64,000 bases of DNA, from contig CAUEHQ010000005.1 of the NCBI GenBank assembly GCA_958510825.1, positions 122,069-186,068 of the forward strand. Direction: 5' to 3'. The translations under genes and the position numbers were made by a program. This DNA comes from Brachypterus glaber (Eukaryota > Arthropoda > Insecta > Coleoptera > Kateretidae). The notes below the pieces were generated by a model. It made no database searches, was not told the origin of the DNA, and worked only from the letters and a program-made list of their open reading frames with translations. Positions 1 to 10,571 of this stretch are shown here, in pieces (within the stretch, counting starts at the first letter, position 1; every line of letters begins with the position of its first letter).

Positions 1-3000
1 GACGTATGGGCACCATCTTCTTGAGTTGCATGAAGGCTTCTGCTTTCCTCCTCTTCTTCTAGGGGCAGGAAAATCAGGTTTTTTTGTCACAGTGGTCTGT
101 TTCTGTTCGGTTTTCACTGCAATCTCTGGGGATTTCTTAGTCATCACCTGGGGTTGTTCTTGTGTTCTGAGTTTCTTGAAGTGTGAGGAGTTTCTACACA
201 CCTCTTTACCTTGTCTTCCGGCGGTTATTTGGGTATTTTTGATCTTCGTTATTTTATATGGGTTTTTTTCGTATAAGGGCGTTAGGGCGTTGTTTTTCTT
301 TGTCTGGAGGAGCACTAGGTCGCCTATTTCGAAGTTGTGGCTTTGTGTTTTTCTTTTCAGGTTTGCATCTTCGTTGTATTTGTTTCTTTTATCTGTGTTT
401 TCTGTAGTTTGAGTTTTGGTTGTGGGTAGGTAGTGGTTTACAGGTCTTTTGTATATCATCTCAAAAGGTGATTTTTGTGTGGCAGCGTGTGGTGTGCTTC
501 TGTAGCTGAATAAAAACTCGTTGATACTGTTTTGAAAGTCTTTTAGCGTGCCGGTTTCGTTGCATCTGAGTGACTTTTTCAATGTCTTGACTAGGCGTTC
601 AATCATACCATTTGATTCGGGCCAATATGGGGCGATTTTGACATGTTTGATTCCTAGGTTGCTTAGGTACTCGGTAAACTTGTGACTGTTGAAGGGTGGT
701 CCATTGTCACTTTTGACCTTTACTGCCAGGCCAAAGGTCACCCATATTCTGTCAAGTATTGGTTTTACGTTTTCAAACGATGTAGATGGTACAATTTCTG
801 CAAATGGGAATCTAGAATGTTCATCTATGGCTAGAAAAATATACTTTCCATTCGGGAAAGCTCCGGCAAAATCTACATCGATTTGGTCCATTGGTTCTGT
901 CGCTTCTGGTGGTGTTGTGATTGTTTCTCTTTTTGTCTTTGGTGTGTTCGTTTGACAGTTTATGCAAGTTTTTACTTTTTCTTCAATTTTTGCATCCATT
1001 CCTGGGAACCACAGCTTGGAGCGTAAGAGTTGTTTTGTTCTTACAATTCCTGGGTGTGATTCATGGGCTAGGTCTATGACCTTATTCTGCAGACTTTCTG
1101 GAATGACCAGGCGGCTTCTTCTCAAGATAACGCCATTTTTGACGGTCAGTTCGCTCATAATTTTTTTGTACGGTTGCAACCGTGGATCTTGTAAACAATT
1201 TTTTCTTCCAGTCAAATGTGTTTTTAGACTGTTCAGTACTTTGTTTTTGTCTGTCTCTTTCCTGATTTCTTCTATCTGCAGTCTTTTCGGGGTACTTGTC
1301 ATGAGTACAAAATCGGCGTATTTTTCCACTTTGTTTTTGCTTTCTGTTGTCCAATTGGGGTACCTGGATAGGTAATCTGATGGGTTTGTTTTTCCTGGCT
1401 GGTGTTTCACTATGAAGTTATAAGGCTGCACTCTCAGCGCAAGGCGCTCTAGTCTTAAGCTTGGAAGTGAGAATGGGTTTTGAAGAATGGTCACCAGGGG
1501 GCGGTGGTCTGTATACAGGGTGAAACAGCACCCATATAGATAAATATGAAAATGCTGGATGGCCCAAGTAGCTGCCACCATCTCTTTCTCAATCTGTGAG
1601 TATTTTTGTTCCACCTGACTTAAACTTCGGCTTCCATATGCTACTACCTCTACACTTTCCTTGTTCCTTTGGCATAAAATTGAACCTACACCAAAGGGTC
1701 CTGCGTCCACGTAGACTTCCGTAGCTTTCTTTGTGTCGTAATATGCTAACTTTGTTACATCTAGCAGGTTTTTCTTTAGACTGTCAAATGTTTGTTGGTG
1801 TTTTTCCGTCCAGTTGAAAATCGTTTTCTTTAATGTCAGTTCTCGCAGTATTCTTGTTTTGTTCGCCAGGTTATTTAAGAACTTCCCCAAAAAGTTTAAC
1901 ATTCCTAGTAAGCTTCTCACTTCTGTGACATTTTCAGGTGGTTTCATGTTCAGAAAAGTCTCAACTTTACTACTGTCTGGTAATATCCCTGTTGGCGTGA
2001 ACTTGTGGCCAAAATACACTATGCTCTCTTGTTTAAAACTGCACTTTTCAATGTTCACTGTTAGCGATGCCTCTTCTAGTGTTTTTAACAGGCTGACTAG
2101 GGCTTCGTCGTGTTCTTCTTCTGTTTTTCCAAAAACTAGGATGTCGTCACTGAAGTTAATTGTATTTCTCACCCTTGATATCACCTGTCTCACGATATTT
2201 TGGAACTTCTCCGCTGCTGCGTTAAGACCAAAGAACAATGTTTTATATCTGAACAAACCAATGTGTGTTGAGAAAGTTGTTATAAACCGGCTTTTCTTTG
2301 TCAGACATACCTGCAGATACCCATCTCTTAGGTCTACTTTGGAGAATAGAATTGCCCCTGTTAAAAGCTGCACTAGGTCATCTATCGTGGGTGTTATGTG
2401 CCGTTCCCTTAGTATAGCTTTGTTGGCGCAACGCATATCTACGCACATACGCAGTTTTCCGGTACTCTTGGGCACAATTGTTATCGCTGAAACCCACGGT
2501 GTGGGGCCTTCTGCCTCCTCAATAATGTCTTCTTGCAACAACCTTTTTATTTCAGTCTCTACAAATGGTCTCATGTGTATGGGGACTCTGCGGTGCCTCT
2601 GTGCTACTGGTGCAATCGTGTTGTCAATATGGAGTTCTACTTCTAGCCCATTTAGCCTTCCTATGCCGCTCATGAGCTTTGGAAACTGTTTGATAATGTT
2701 TTCTTTTGTTATTTGTTTATTTTCTGTTTTTGAGGTTATGTTGTACGTTAGTGTGATAAGTCCTAGACTTTTTGACGTTTCAAAACTGAGAAGGCTCTCT
2801 GCCTTTCCTTTCACTACCTGGATGACCGTGTTTACCTCTTTGTCCTTGTGCTTTAGGCATGCTGTGAACTTCCCGGCTAGGTTTAGTGAGCTTGCATTGC
2901 TGTAGCCATATGCCACTTGTGCAGTGGGTTTTAGCTCAACTTTCTTCTGTTTCTTCAGTGTTTCTTCACTGATAACGTTTATCGACGAACCCGTATCTAT

Positions 3001-3969
3001 TATGAACGTGATTCGCTGTTTGTTGACAGTCACGTCCACAGTCGGAGTCTTCTTCTTCTTCTTCTTGTTCGTTGCCAGCATGAACGAAACGTCAGATTCT
3101 TCACCTTCTGTTTCCGTCTCTTCATTTTTGTGTACCCTGTTTACCGTTTTGTTTTTCGAAAGGCACATTCGTGCGTAATGGTTCATTTTTCCGCACGCTT
3201 TGCACTTTCTTCCCTTCGCCGGACAAGTTTTTAAGCCATCTTTATGCCACTCGTAGCCACAATTCTTGCATTTTTCTTCTTCTCTGTGTTTTCTTTGTTG
3301 CCAGTTGTTCCTTCCTTCTTGTTTGTTCGTTTGACTCTGTTTCCACTCTTGTTTGTTTGTCCCACTGTTCCTTTGTGTTTTGAAATTGACTCTGTTTATT
3401 GTTGTTCCTTGTTTTTCTTCTATCTTTTCTACTTGTTGTTTTGTAGCTTCTTTTGTTTTGGCTACGTCTAATAGTTTTTCTAATGTGGGCTGTTCCGCCA
3501 GCCCATAGGCTCTTAGTTCCGAGTTGTTTGTGCTTAATATAATCTGGTTTTTAACTTCTTCCTTCTTGTTCTTGAATCCACAGTTTGTGGCTAACTGCAA
3601 AAGTCTTGAATAGAACTGCTCTATGGACTCTCCTTCGAGCTGCTTTGCTTGTCTGAAGTTGAAGATTTCAAAACTAGTGTTTGTCTGTGGTTTAAAATGT
3701 TTTGATAGTATTTTCTTTGTTTTCTCATACAGGGATGTGACCAGCGGTTGCTCCTCTGCATCCTCTTCCAGCGCCAGATATAAGTCATACACCTGCTCGC
3801 CTGCGAAGTGCAGTAGCAGGGCCTTCTTTCTGTCATCTTTGTCTATGCCTGTTGCTAACAGGTAGTTATCGAAGCGGTTTACCCAGCGCTCCCATTTTGC
3901 GCCTAGGTTTCCTTGATCTATTTCGAATGGTTGTATTCCTGACCCAGCCATTGTGCTCACTGTGGCCAT
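1..3969 (-). CDS. Gag-Pol polyprotein of a Ty3/Gypsy retrotransposon, intact but running off the window
   Basis: The frame is open for 1323 codons without stop or frameshift. ATG at 3969-3967 is chosen because an in-frame TAA lies 21 bases upstream. Gag covers about residues 1-300 and ends with two zinc knuckles near residues 228-262 (CKNCG with HKDG, then CKACGKMNHYARMC). The aspartic protease has DTGSS at D325. The reverse transcriptase has SKVDLRDGYLQ and FSDDILVF, with catalytic D608-D609. RNase H follows near residue 750 (YVDAG, then LYTDHRPL). Integrase has an H-H-C-C finger (HESHPG to CINCQ), then D1033, D1088 in SDNGPP and E1124, a D-x35-E spacing. After it comes a basic tail to the edge. 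Gag forms particles; Pol reverse transcribes and integrates the element. Nothing visible rules out activity. The tail and stop codon are off the window. Confidence 0.93.
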   Translation of the reverse strand, partial: MATVSTMAGSGIQPFEIDQGNLGAKWERWVNRFDNYLLATGIDKDDRKKALLLHFAGEQVYDLYLALEEDAEEQPLVTSLYEKTKKILSKHFKPQTNTSFEIFNFRQAKQLEGESIEQFYSRLLQLATNCGFKNKKEEVKNQIILSTNNSELRAYGLAEQPTLEKLLDVAKTKEATKQQVEKIEEKQGTTINRVNFKTQRNSGTNKQEWKQSQTNKQEGRNNWQQRKHREEEKCKNCGYEWHKDGLKTCPAKGRKCKACGKMNHYARMCLSKNKTVNRVHKNEETETEGEESDVSFMLATNKKKKKKTPTVDVTVNKQRITFIIDTGSSINVISEETLKKQKKVELKPTAQVAYGYSNASSLNLAGKFTACLKHKDKEVNTVIQVVKGKAESLLSFETSKSLGLITLTYNITSKTENKQITKENIIKQFPKLMSGIGRLNGLEVELHIDNTIAPVAQRHRRVPIHMRPFVETEIKRLLQEDIIEEAEGPTPWVSAITIVPKSTGKLRMCVDMRCANKAILRERHITPTIDDLVQLLTGAILFSKVDLRDGYLQVCLTKKSRFITTFSTHIGLFRYKTLFFGLNAAAEKFQNIVRQVISRVRNTINFSDDILVFGKTEEEHDEALVSLLKTLEEASLTVNIEKCSFKQESIVYFGHKFTPTGILPDSSKVETFLNMKPPENVTEVRSLLGMLNFLGKFLNNLANKTRILRELTLKKTIFNWTEKHQQTFDSLKKNLLDVTKLAYYDTKKATEVYVDAGPFGVGSILCQRNKESVEVVAYGSRSLSQVEQKYSQIEKEMVAATWAIQHFHIYLYGCCFTLYTDHRPLVTILQNPFSLPSLRLERLALRVQPYNFIVKHQPGKTNPSDYLSRYPNWTTESKNKVEKYADFVLMTSTPKRLQIEEIRKETDKNKVLNSLKTHLTGRKNCLQDPRLQPYKKIMSELTVKNGVILRRSRLVIPESLQNKVIDLAHESHPGIVRTKQLLRSKLWFPGMDAKIEEKVKTCINCQTNTPKTKRETITTPPEATEPMDQIDVDFAGAFPNGKYIFLAIDEHSRFPFAEIVPSTSFENVKPILDRIWVTFGLAVKVKSDNGPPFNSHKFTEYLSNLGIKHVKIAPYWPESNGMIERLVKTLKKSLRCNETGTLKDFQNSINEFLFSYRSTPHAATQKSPFEMIYKRPVNHYLPTTKTQTTENTDKRNKYNEDANLKRKTQSHNFEIGDLVLLQTKKNNALTPLYEKNPYKITKIKNTQITAGRQGKEVCRNSSHFKKLRTQEQPQVMTKKSPEIAVKTEQKQTTVTKKPDFPAPRRRGGKQKPSCNSRRWCPYV

Positions 3970-4220
3970 ACCTCTTCTTCGAAAATTTTATTTTGAAATT
4001 CCGCTGATTTCCACTCACACACCTAAACTCAACATTTTCACCTGCACTATCGCTTAATACACCACACACCACACCCACATATATCAAACCACTATTTATA
4101 TGCCAGAAACTTATTATTTTATGCCAACTAACCTCTTCGACCATGTGCTCTCCTTTTTCCGCCTTTTTTTGTAAATTTTGTGTTATTTGCCCTTACCTTT
4201 TCGCCATCCGTAGTCGCCAG
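3970..4220 (-). other. Gypsy leader between primer-binding site and gag start
   Basis: This is about 250 bases of untranslated leader, reading on the minus strand from CTGGCGACTACGG to the gag ATG. It contains several short ATG-initiated frames and stops but no convincing gene. It probably carries packaging and translation signals of the retrotransposon; none can be pinpointed. Confidence 0.5.
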
Positions 4221-4407
4221 TGTCGTATTTGATTGTTTAATGTTTGTTTGTAAATTAAAGATTGTTTTTAAAGTATTTGTTCGTTTTATTTCCAGTACAT
4301 CCGCTTCGGTCTGGGGGTATAGAGAGAGAGAGAGTGTTCGCCAGAGCGAGAGGGAGATATCCCTTTTTCGGGATACCAACATAATATCCCTAGGTTGGAA
4401 TGTGACA
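4221..4407 (-). repeat. Putative 5' LTR of the Gypsy element, about 187 bp
   Basis: On the minus strand this block starts TGTCACATTCC and ends AATACGACA, the usual TG...CA borders. It holds a polyadenylation-type AATAAA (in GGAAATAAAACG) and CT-rich stretches. It is followed directly by CTGGCGACTACGG, which resembles the TGGCGAC-type primer-binding sites of insect Gypsy elements. The matching 3' LTR is outside the window, so both borders are inferred from motifs only. Confidence 0.55.
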
Positions 4408-5034
4408 TGACCCATAACCAATATGATTGTAAATTAGTCTAACAGTGATGAGAAACCCACTCTGAAAAAATAAGAACTCTGCTACTACGGGAAGATCTAT
4501 TTTTTAGCTTTTTTTCGACATTGGTGCTGGGATTGAATTTATTTTTTTACTACTAACGTTCGTTTTAAAATTGTTTTTTTTATTTATAAAAAGTCGAAAC
4601 CAAACCAAAATGTAGATTACTTACAAATTTCTAATTAATATACTTAAAAAACAACATTTTACTCTCATTTTACACAATATTTACTTTCTTACACAACATA
4701 TTTTTCTTAATCGGAACAACACTCAACGGGGTGCTGGATTCTTGGTGCCAACTTTATATCCGTCATAGGTATGTCATTTTGTTGATTTGATTTGTTTTTT
4801 CTTAAAATATTACAAAATTAATTAACAAAATTGCGACGCATAAAAAGAATTGATGTTAGTCTGATAAAAAAGTTCAAATTGTACACAAATATCCTTTATT
4901 TATCAAAGTAATAATACTAATTTGCTAAACACCGTTGTAAAATAAAGAAAATATTACTTACCGCCACGCCTAACAACAGACAAGGTGCCATCTTTTATTT
5001 ATTGTCACGTGACGCTTCATTCATAATAAAATAA
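4408..5034. other. AT-rich sequence, no gene seen
   Basis: Low-complexity AT-rich DNA with many A and T runs. No open frame with coding character, no terminal repeats and no match to the other repeat families in this window. Confidence 0.6.
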
Positions 5035-5349
5035 ACACGGTGGGCCTTAAATAGTTTTAAATAAAAAGTCAAGCACAACAATTTTTTTTTGTACAATCTT
5101 TATCATAGACCTAACCGAAATAAAAAAAAACACCAAAATTAAAATAATCGTTAGAGCAGTTTTTGAAAAAAAAATTTTTTTCGAAAAAAAAAAATTGAAA
5201 AAACAAATTAAAAATCTTGTTTTCCAAAATTATCGCTTAAAAATCGTATCTACATTATACACCTTTATTTAATCTATGAAAAAGTTTGAATAAAAAAAAA
5301 TTGGCGGTGTTTGACTATTTATTTAAAACATATTTAAGGCCCACCGTGT
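5035..5349. mobile_element. Short MITE with ACACGGTGGGCC termini
   Basis: The left end ACACGGTGGGCCTTAAATA is matched in reverse complement by TATTTAAGGCCCACCGTGT at the right end, giving terminal inverted repeats of about 19 bases with small differences further in. The 315-bp interior is AT-rich and non-coding. Such a compact element needs a transposase from elsewhere. A target duplication is not clear, so the superfamily is unassigned. Confidence 0.65.
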
Positions 5350-5610
5350 AGTAGGAGTAGTAATTTATAGTAAAAATCGTAGTAAAAGTTTATGGATGTG
5401 AACACTGGCGGCGCTGATAGTCTTTGTTTCCACGTTATGAATGAAATTTGGCCTAGCCTGTCTACTACTATTGGCCAAATGATGTACGCTAGATTGCTGG
5501 GCGGGAACTTCAAAATTTTAATTTCTATTTCCAAGAAATCACAATGTGCTGTCATCTCTGATTTCTGTATTTTACAAGATATTACATAATTATAGATTCT
5601 ATTATAATTA

Positions 5611-7650
5611 TAGTTATACCACGAATGCGGATAGGCGTATTCAACGATTATGGGAATTTGTCGATTTCCAAAATAACTTTAAAAAAGTAAATTTGATTTA
5701 ACCAATAATAATAATAACTTATTTGTGAGTTTTATCCGAGTCGAACCAAACAAAAAGTCCAAACTAAAAATTGTTTTTTTTTTTAAAGATCTTTTTTGAA
5801 AAACGAAAAATTATTGAAAAAAATATAAATTAAATTTTTCAAAAAAAGTTTTCAAAAAAACTAAAATTTTTTTCAAAATTTTTAATATTTTTTGTTTTTG
5901 TAGAATAGATTTTTATAATAAAAGTAATTTTTCCTGAAAAAAATACGTTAATCGGAATATTTTTTCAGCTTTTTTCGATTTTTTTTTAAAACTTTATCCC
6001 TCCATAAATTTTTGGTTTTTGGTGGGATTACTTTCAAAAATAATAGGGATCTTCACCTCGGATTTTTCCTGAAAATTTCAAGTCGACCGGATTATTATTA
6101 TTAACCTGTACATACGGTCACCATATTATGGTTAATTCATAACATTTTATGTATCTGGTATGTTCTCATACCATATATATGATACATAACATGCAATATT
6201 GCATGTTATGTATCATACATATGTATGTTACATCTTATGTAATATGGCACATGTAACTTAAAAAATCTTTCTGTTATAGGGCATGTTATGTAGCATACAT
6301 ATAGTTATACCACGAATGCGGATAGGCGTATTCAACGATTATGGGAATTTGTCGATTTCCAAAATAACTTTAAAAAAGTAAATTTGATTTAACCAATAAT
6401 AATAATAACTTATTTGTGAGTTTTATCCGAGTCGAACCAAACAAAAAGTCCAAACTAAAAATTGTTTTTTTTAAAGATCTTTTTTGAAAAACGAAAAATT
6501 ATTGAAAAAAATATAAATTAAATTTTTCAAAAAAAGTTTTCAAAAAAACTAAAATTTTTTTCAAAATTTTTAATATTTTTTGTTTTTGTAGAATTGATTT
6601 TTATAATAAAAGTAATTTTTCCTGAAAAAAATACGTTAATCGGAATATTTTTTCAGCTTTTTTCGATTTTTTTTTAAAACTTTATCCCTCCATAAATTTT
6701 TTGTTTTTGGTGGGATTACTTTCAAAAATAATAGGGATCTTCACCTCGGATTTTTCCTGAAAATTTCAAGTCGACCGGATTATTATTATTAACCTGTACA
6801 TACGGTCACCATATTATGGTTAATTCATAACATTTTATGTATCTGGTATGTTCTCATACCATATATATGATACATAACATGCAATATTGCATGTTATGTA
6901 TCATACATATGTATGTTACATCTTATGTAATATGGCACATGTAACTTAAAAAATCTTTCTGTTATAGGGCATGTTATGTAGCATACATATAGTTATACCA
7001 CGAATGCGGATAGGCGTATTCAACGATTATGGGAATTTGTCGATTTCCAAAATAACTTTAAAAAAGTAAATTTGATTTAACCAATAATAATAATAACTTA
7101 TTTGTGAGTTTTATCCGAGTCGAACCAAACAAAAAGTCCAAACTAAAAATTGTTTTTTTTTAAAGATCTTTTTTGAAAAACGAAAAATTATTGAAAAAAA
7201 TATAAATTAAATTTTTCAAAAAAAGTTTTCAAAAAAACTAAAATTTTTTTCAAAATTTTTAATATTTTTTGTTTTTGTAGAATTGATTTTTATAATAAAA
7301 CTAATTTTTCCTGAAAAAAATACGTTAATCGGAATATTTTTTCAGCTTTTTTCGATTTTTTTTTAAAACTTTATCCCTCCATAAATTTTTTGTTTTTGGT
7401 GGGATTACTTTCAAAAATAATAGGGATCTTCACCTCGGATTTTTCCTGAAAATTTCAAGTCGACCGGATTATTATTATTAACCTGTACATACGGTCACCA
7501 TATTATGGTTAATTCATAACATTTTATGTATCTGGTATGTTCTCATACCATATATATGATACATAACATGCAATATTGCATGTTATGTATCATACATATG
7601 TATGTTACGTCTCAAGTAATATGGCACTTGTTACCTAAACAATCTTTCTT
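5611..7650. repeat. Three tandem copies of a 690-bp unit, each with a perfect 34-bp palindrome
   Basis: Units start with TAGTTATACCACGAATGCGG at 5611, 6302 and 6990, a spacing of 691 and 688 bases; the third is cut short near 7650. Copies are nearly identical, so the amplification is recent or homogenised. Each unit holds a perfect inverted repeat centred on ATGCAATATTGCAT (6181-6214, 6869-6902, 7558-7591). The same palindrome and its flanks recur at 20667-20700 inside a separate element ending in CCCAGTC. The right border here (GGACTGGG near 7683) is that element's end. The array is therefore probably an internally expanded copy of the same family, whose left end I could not find. No coding capacity. 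Confidence 0.8.
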
Positions 7651-7683
7651 TGTGATGTTGCATCCATGTATGTGCGGACTGGG

Positions 7684-8177
7684 GGGGGCTCTGCCGGGCT
7701 TCTCTCTCTCTTTATTTTTGGCCTTTCCCTTCCGGATAATTAGCCAAGCCGGGCTTCTCAAGACCACGGACACGGATTAAAGGAATATATTCCCCGCTTA
7801 ATCTGCAATTTCGTATTTAGAATCTATCTGTTTCAATCTGTGATTGTTTCAATTACTGATTGATTTTAAATCCGATTTTTTTATAGGGTTATAGCGTTTT
7901 TAATGGTTTTAATTTAGAAAAAGCTAATATCCTAGGATATTATTTAAATATTAAAGTAACAGTAACGGCATCCATAAGATATTAGATATAACAGGAATGT
8001 GGATTTATGATGTCACAAACACGTTATTTTCGGGATGTCATTATGTGATGTTATTAGGGGCGACTTAGGACATCCCCACCATGCTACATTCTTGTTAAAT
8101 GAGACTACAATCTTAACATCACATGTCACATATTAACGTGGCTTTCACGTGAATGTCATGTTATTTTGCTACCTGGG
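7684..8177. mobile_element. CCCAGGTAGCA-family element, copy 1 (right half only)
   Basis: It ends with TTTTGCTACCTGGG at 8177 and reads leftward through the same sequence as the full copy at 9992-11060, up to GGGCTCTGCCGGGCTTCTC. The left half is missing, apparently because the CCCAGTC-family array ends directly against it. A duplicated scrap of CCGGGCTTCTC with a short pyrimidine-rich insert lies at 7693-7753. Non-coding. Confidence 0.75.
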
Positions 8178-8910
8178 TATGTGACATGTGATGTTAAGAT
8201 TGTAGTCTCATTTAACAAGAATGTAGCATGGTGGGGATGTCCTAAGTCCGCCCCTAATAACATCACACAATGACATCCCGAAAATAACGTGTTTGTGACA
8301 TCATAAATCCACATTCCTGTTATATCTAATATTTTATGGATGCCGTTACTGGTACTTTAATATTTAAATAATATTTTAGGATATTAGCTTTTTCTAAATT
8401 AAAACCATTAAAAACGCTATAACCCTAAAAAAAAATGGGATTTAAAATCAATCAGTATTTGAAACAATCACAGATTGAAACAGATAGATTCTAAATACGA
8501 AATTGGAGATTAAGCGGAGAATATATCCTTTAATCCGTGTCCGTGGTCTTGAGAAGCCCGGCAGAGCCCCCTATCCATTGGAAATCGTATAATGTGTATA
8601 CAATTTCCTTATAATAATTTACTCTATCAACATCATCTTATATCGATTTTTTTGCTTCGAACGTCGGTGAGAAGCAAAATAACATGACGTTCACGTGAAA
8701 GCCACGTTAATATGTGACATGCGATATATTCACAGCGTTGCTAAATATTTGTTATTTAATAACATGGTTGTCACGTCACACGTGTTACGTTGCAAATGTG
8801 ATGTTAAATACATGTTATTTTTCAATATTATGTGATGTTATGATTTAGTTTAAAAATACACCCAAAAGTGATGTTAATTTCTTGTAATATAACAACCCTT
8901 GCTACCTGGG
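8178..8910. mobile_element. CCCAGGTAGCA-family element, copy 2 (inverted relative to copy 1)
   Basis: The sequence TATGTGACATGTGATG onward is the reverse complement of copy 1, so 7760-8570 forms a near-perfect inverted repeat with arms of about 400 bp. The first 45 or so bases, including the left terminus, are missing. The right terminus GCTACCTGGG is intact at 8910. Non-coding. Confidence 0.75.
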
Positions 8911-9991
8911 TTGCTTAATAATTATTATATTTTTATTATAACATAACGTTACAAAATAAGATATATTTTTTTCTCATGGGATTTAATTATTTTTATGAAG
9001 ATTTTATAATGTATAAATTTTATAATATTAATATTATCTAGGTATATATATTATGCCTACCTAGTAGTAATATTATATATTAAATATAAAAATATAAATT
9101 TTTTGTAATAATATTACGCGATACAATACGATAGGTATCCTCTTTTATCTTCCCTTGGAGTTAGACCATTAGTGAATTTAGATTCTGTGGTTAAAATTTA
9201 ATTTTCAAATAATTTATATAAAATAGATAACAATGAAAAGTTTTAAATACATTAACACATTTCAAACATTTTTACCTGTGAACAAGCTAGTTTTAAAGTT
9301 CTAAATTGCTATAATTAAGTTTTAAATCGTTTTTTACGTCTCCTGAAAAATATGACGTTTTGGAGTTAGACCGTTAGAGCCTTTAGATGACGATATACAG
9401 GTTGTCTCAGAACTAACTCACTTCCTTTTGAGGACTGATTGTACACACAATATAAATTGTGTTCAAAAATGGATTTGGACTTTATTTACCATTAATTTAA
9501 TATTCCATATTCTATAACCACTTATTTTAAAGTTTTCCTTATTTTCATCAATTTCGTTTTGCAGCTCATTATTTTTACTTACGCTAGAGTTTTCCTCATT
9601 TTCAATATTTTGCTTTCGCATTTTACCATTTTCTACATTCTTAAAATGGTTTTCATATTGCTTTTTACTAACCCATTTATTCTTAATTCGTAATTTATTC
9701 ATTTTTATATAACTATTAGGGCCACTTGCACCAATTTTATTTTGATCAAGGTTTAATTAATCTACGTTTAAAAAATAATCTCTGGTTAAATATGTTTGCA
9801 TTGCACCAATGAAAGTTAAACAAAGTTTAGTTAAACCGAGCACACATCTCTAATTTTAGTGTTATTTGAATTTAGCTAACTTCACATTATTTTGACGTTT
9901 GACGTTTATATCATTTGGTTTATTATATTTTCAAAAAAAGCTGTTAGTTATTGACAGTAACTTATTGTGTTATGTGTTATTGTGTTCTGTA
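8911..9991. other. AT-rich intergenic sequence with one doubtful small frame
   Basis: No recognisable gene. A minus-strand frame of 79 codons at 9463-9702 is rich in Asn, Lys and Glu and contains repeated NIENEEN-like words; its composition follows the AT-rich DNA and I recognise no family. It could be a scrap of a transposon gene. Confidence 0.4.
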
Positions 9992-10191
9992 CCCAGGTAG
10001 CAAGGGATGTTATATTACAAGAAATTAACATCACTTTTGGGTGTATTTTTAAACTAAATCATAACATCACATAATATTGAAAAATAACATGTATATAACA
10101 TCACATTTGCAACGTAATACGTGTGACGTGACAACCATGTTATTTAATAACAAATATTTAGCAACGCTGTGAATATATCACATGTCACATA

Positions 10192-10346
10192 ATCAGGCCT
10201 ATTCACATGTACCATTGAGATTGAAATTTGTGGCAATATTGACGAAAATTACAAGGTCATTTACGTCAACTGTATTAAAACTGCATGGGATTGTAATTTT
10301 TGTCAATATTGAATAGATTTCAATGGTACATGTGAATAGGCCTGAT
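10192..10346. mobile_element. 155-bp MITE nested in copy 3
   Basis: It has 27-bp inverted ends (ATCAGGCCTATTCACATG onward) and is absent from the other copies of the host element, which read straight through this point. TA flanks both ends, which suggests a Tc1/mariner-type MITE, although the junction differs by a few bases from the empty sites. Non-coding. Confidence 0.8.
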
Positions 10347-10445
10347 TAACGTGGCTTTCACGTAAATGTCATGTTATTTTGCTTCTCACCGACGTTCGAA
10401 GCAAAAAAATCGATATAAGATGATGTTGATAGAGTAAATTATTAT

Positions 10446-10571
10446 ATGCAAATCAGCATCAGTGAGCAGAGACTCACTCCCCCAATTATCCATTCAAACT
10501 AATTCAAATTTTAGATAAATGAGCCATAGGCACTGAGCCTGTCTCTTAAAGACCAAACAAATTACAGATGA
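10446..10571. mobile_element. 126-bp insertion with 11-bp target duplication
   Basis: TAAATTATTAT occurs on both sides (10435-10445 and 10572-10582), while copies 2 and 4 have it once, so this is a clean insertion. The insert starts ATGCAAATCAGCATCAGTG and ends TTACAGATGA and has no inverted ends. The long duplication fits LINE-driven retroposition, so it may be a short or truncated SINE, but no A/B box promoter is clear. Confidence 0.7.

Larger units (their letters stand above)
1..4407 (-). mobile_element. Ty3/Gypsy LTR retrotransposon (Mag-like), 3' part beyond window
   Basis: The element reads on the minus strand in the order LTR (4407-4221), primer-binding site (just below 4221), leader (4220-3970), then one gag-pol frame from 3969 to base 1. 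The order of pol domains is protease, reverse transcriptase, RNase H, integrase, which is the Ty3/Gypsy order. A single gag-pol frame and the two cysteine clusters in gag fit the Mag group of metazoan Gypsy elements; the group call rests on general resemblance only. The 3' LTR, polypurine tract and second target duplication lie left of the window, so LTR identity and age cannot be judged here. No envelope gene is visible in the part present. Confidence 0.9.

Noticed and set aside
962..1375. Plus-strand frame of 137 codons and neighbours at 26-955, 2924-3865
   Set aside because: Shadows of the minus-strand gag-pol frame.
1814..2905. 363-codon plus-strand open frame
   Set aside because: It is the antisense of the Gypsy reverse transcriptase and protease. 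The minus-strand frame has all catalytic motifs; this one has none.
7526..7780. 84-codon plus frame
   Set aside because: Runs across the junction of the palindromic array and the MITE; composition and position show that it is not a gene.
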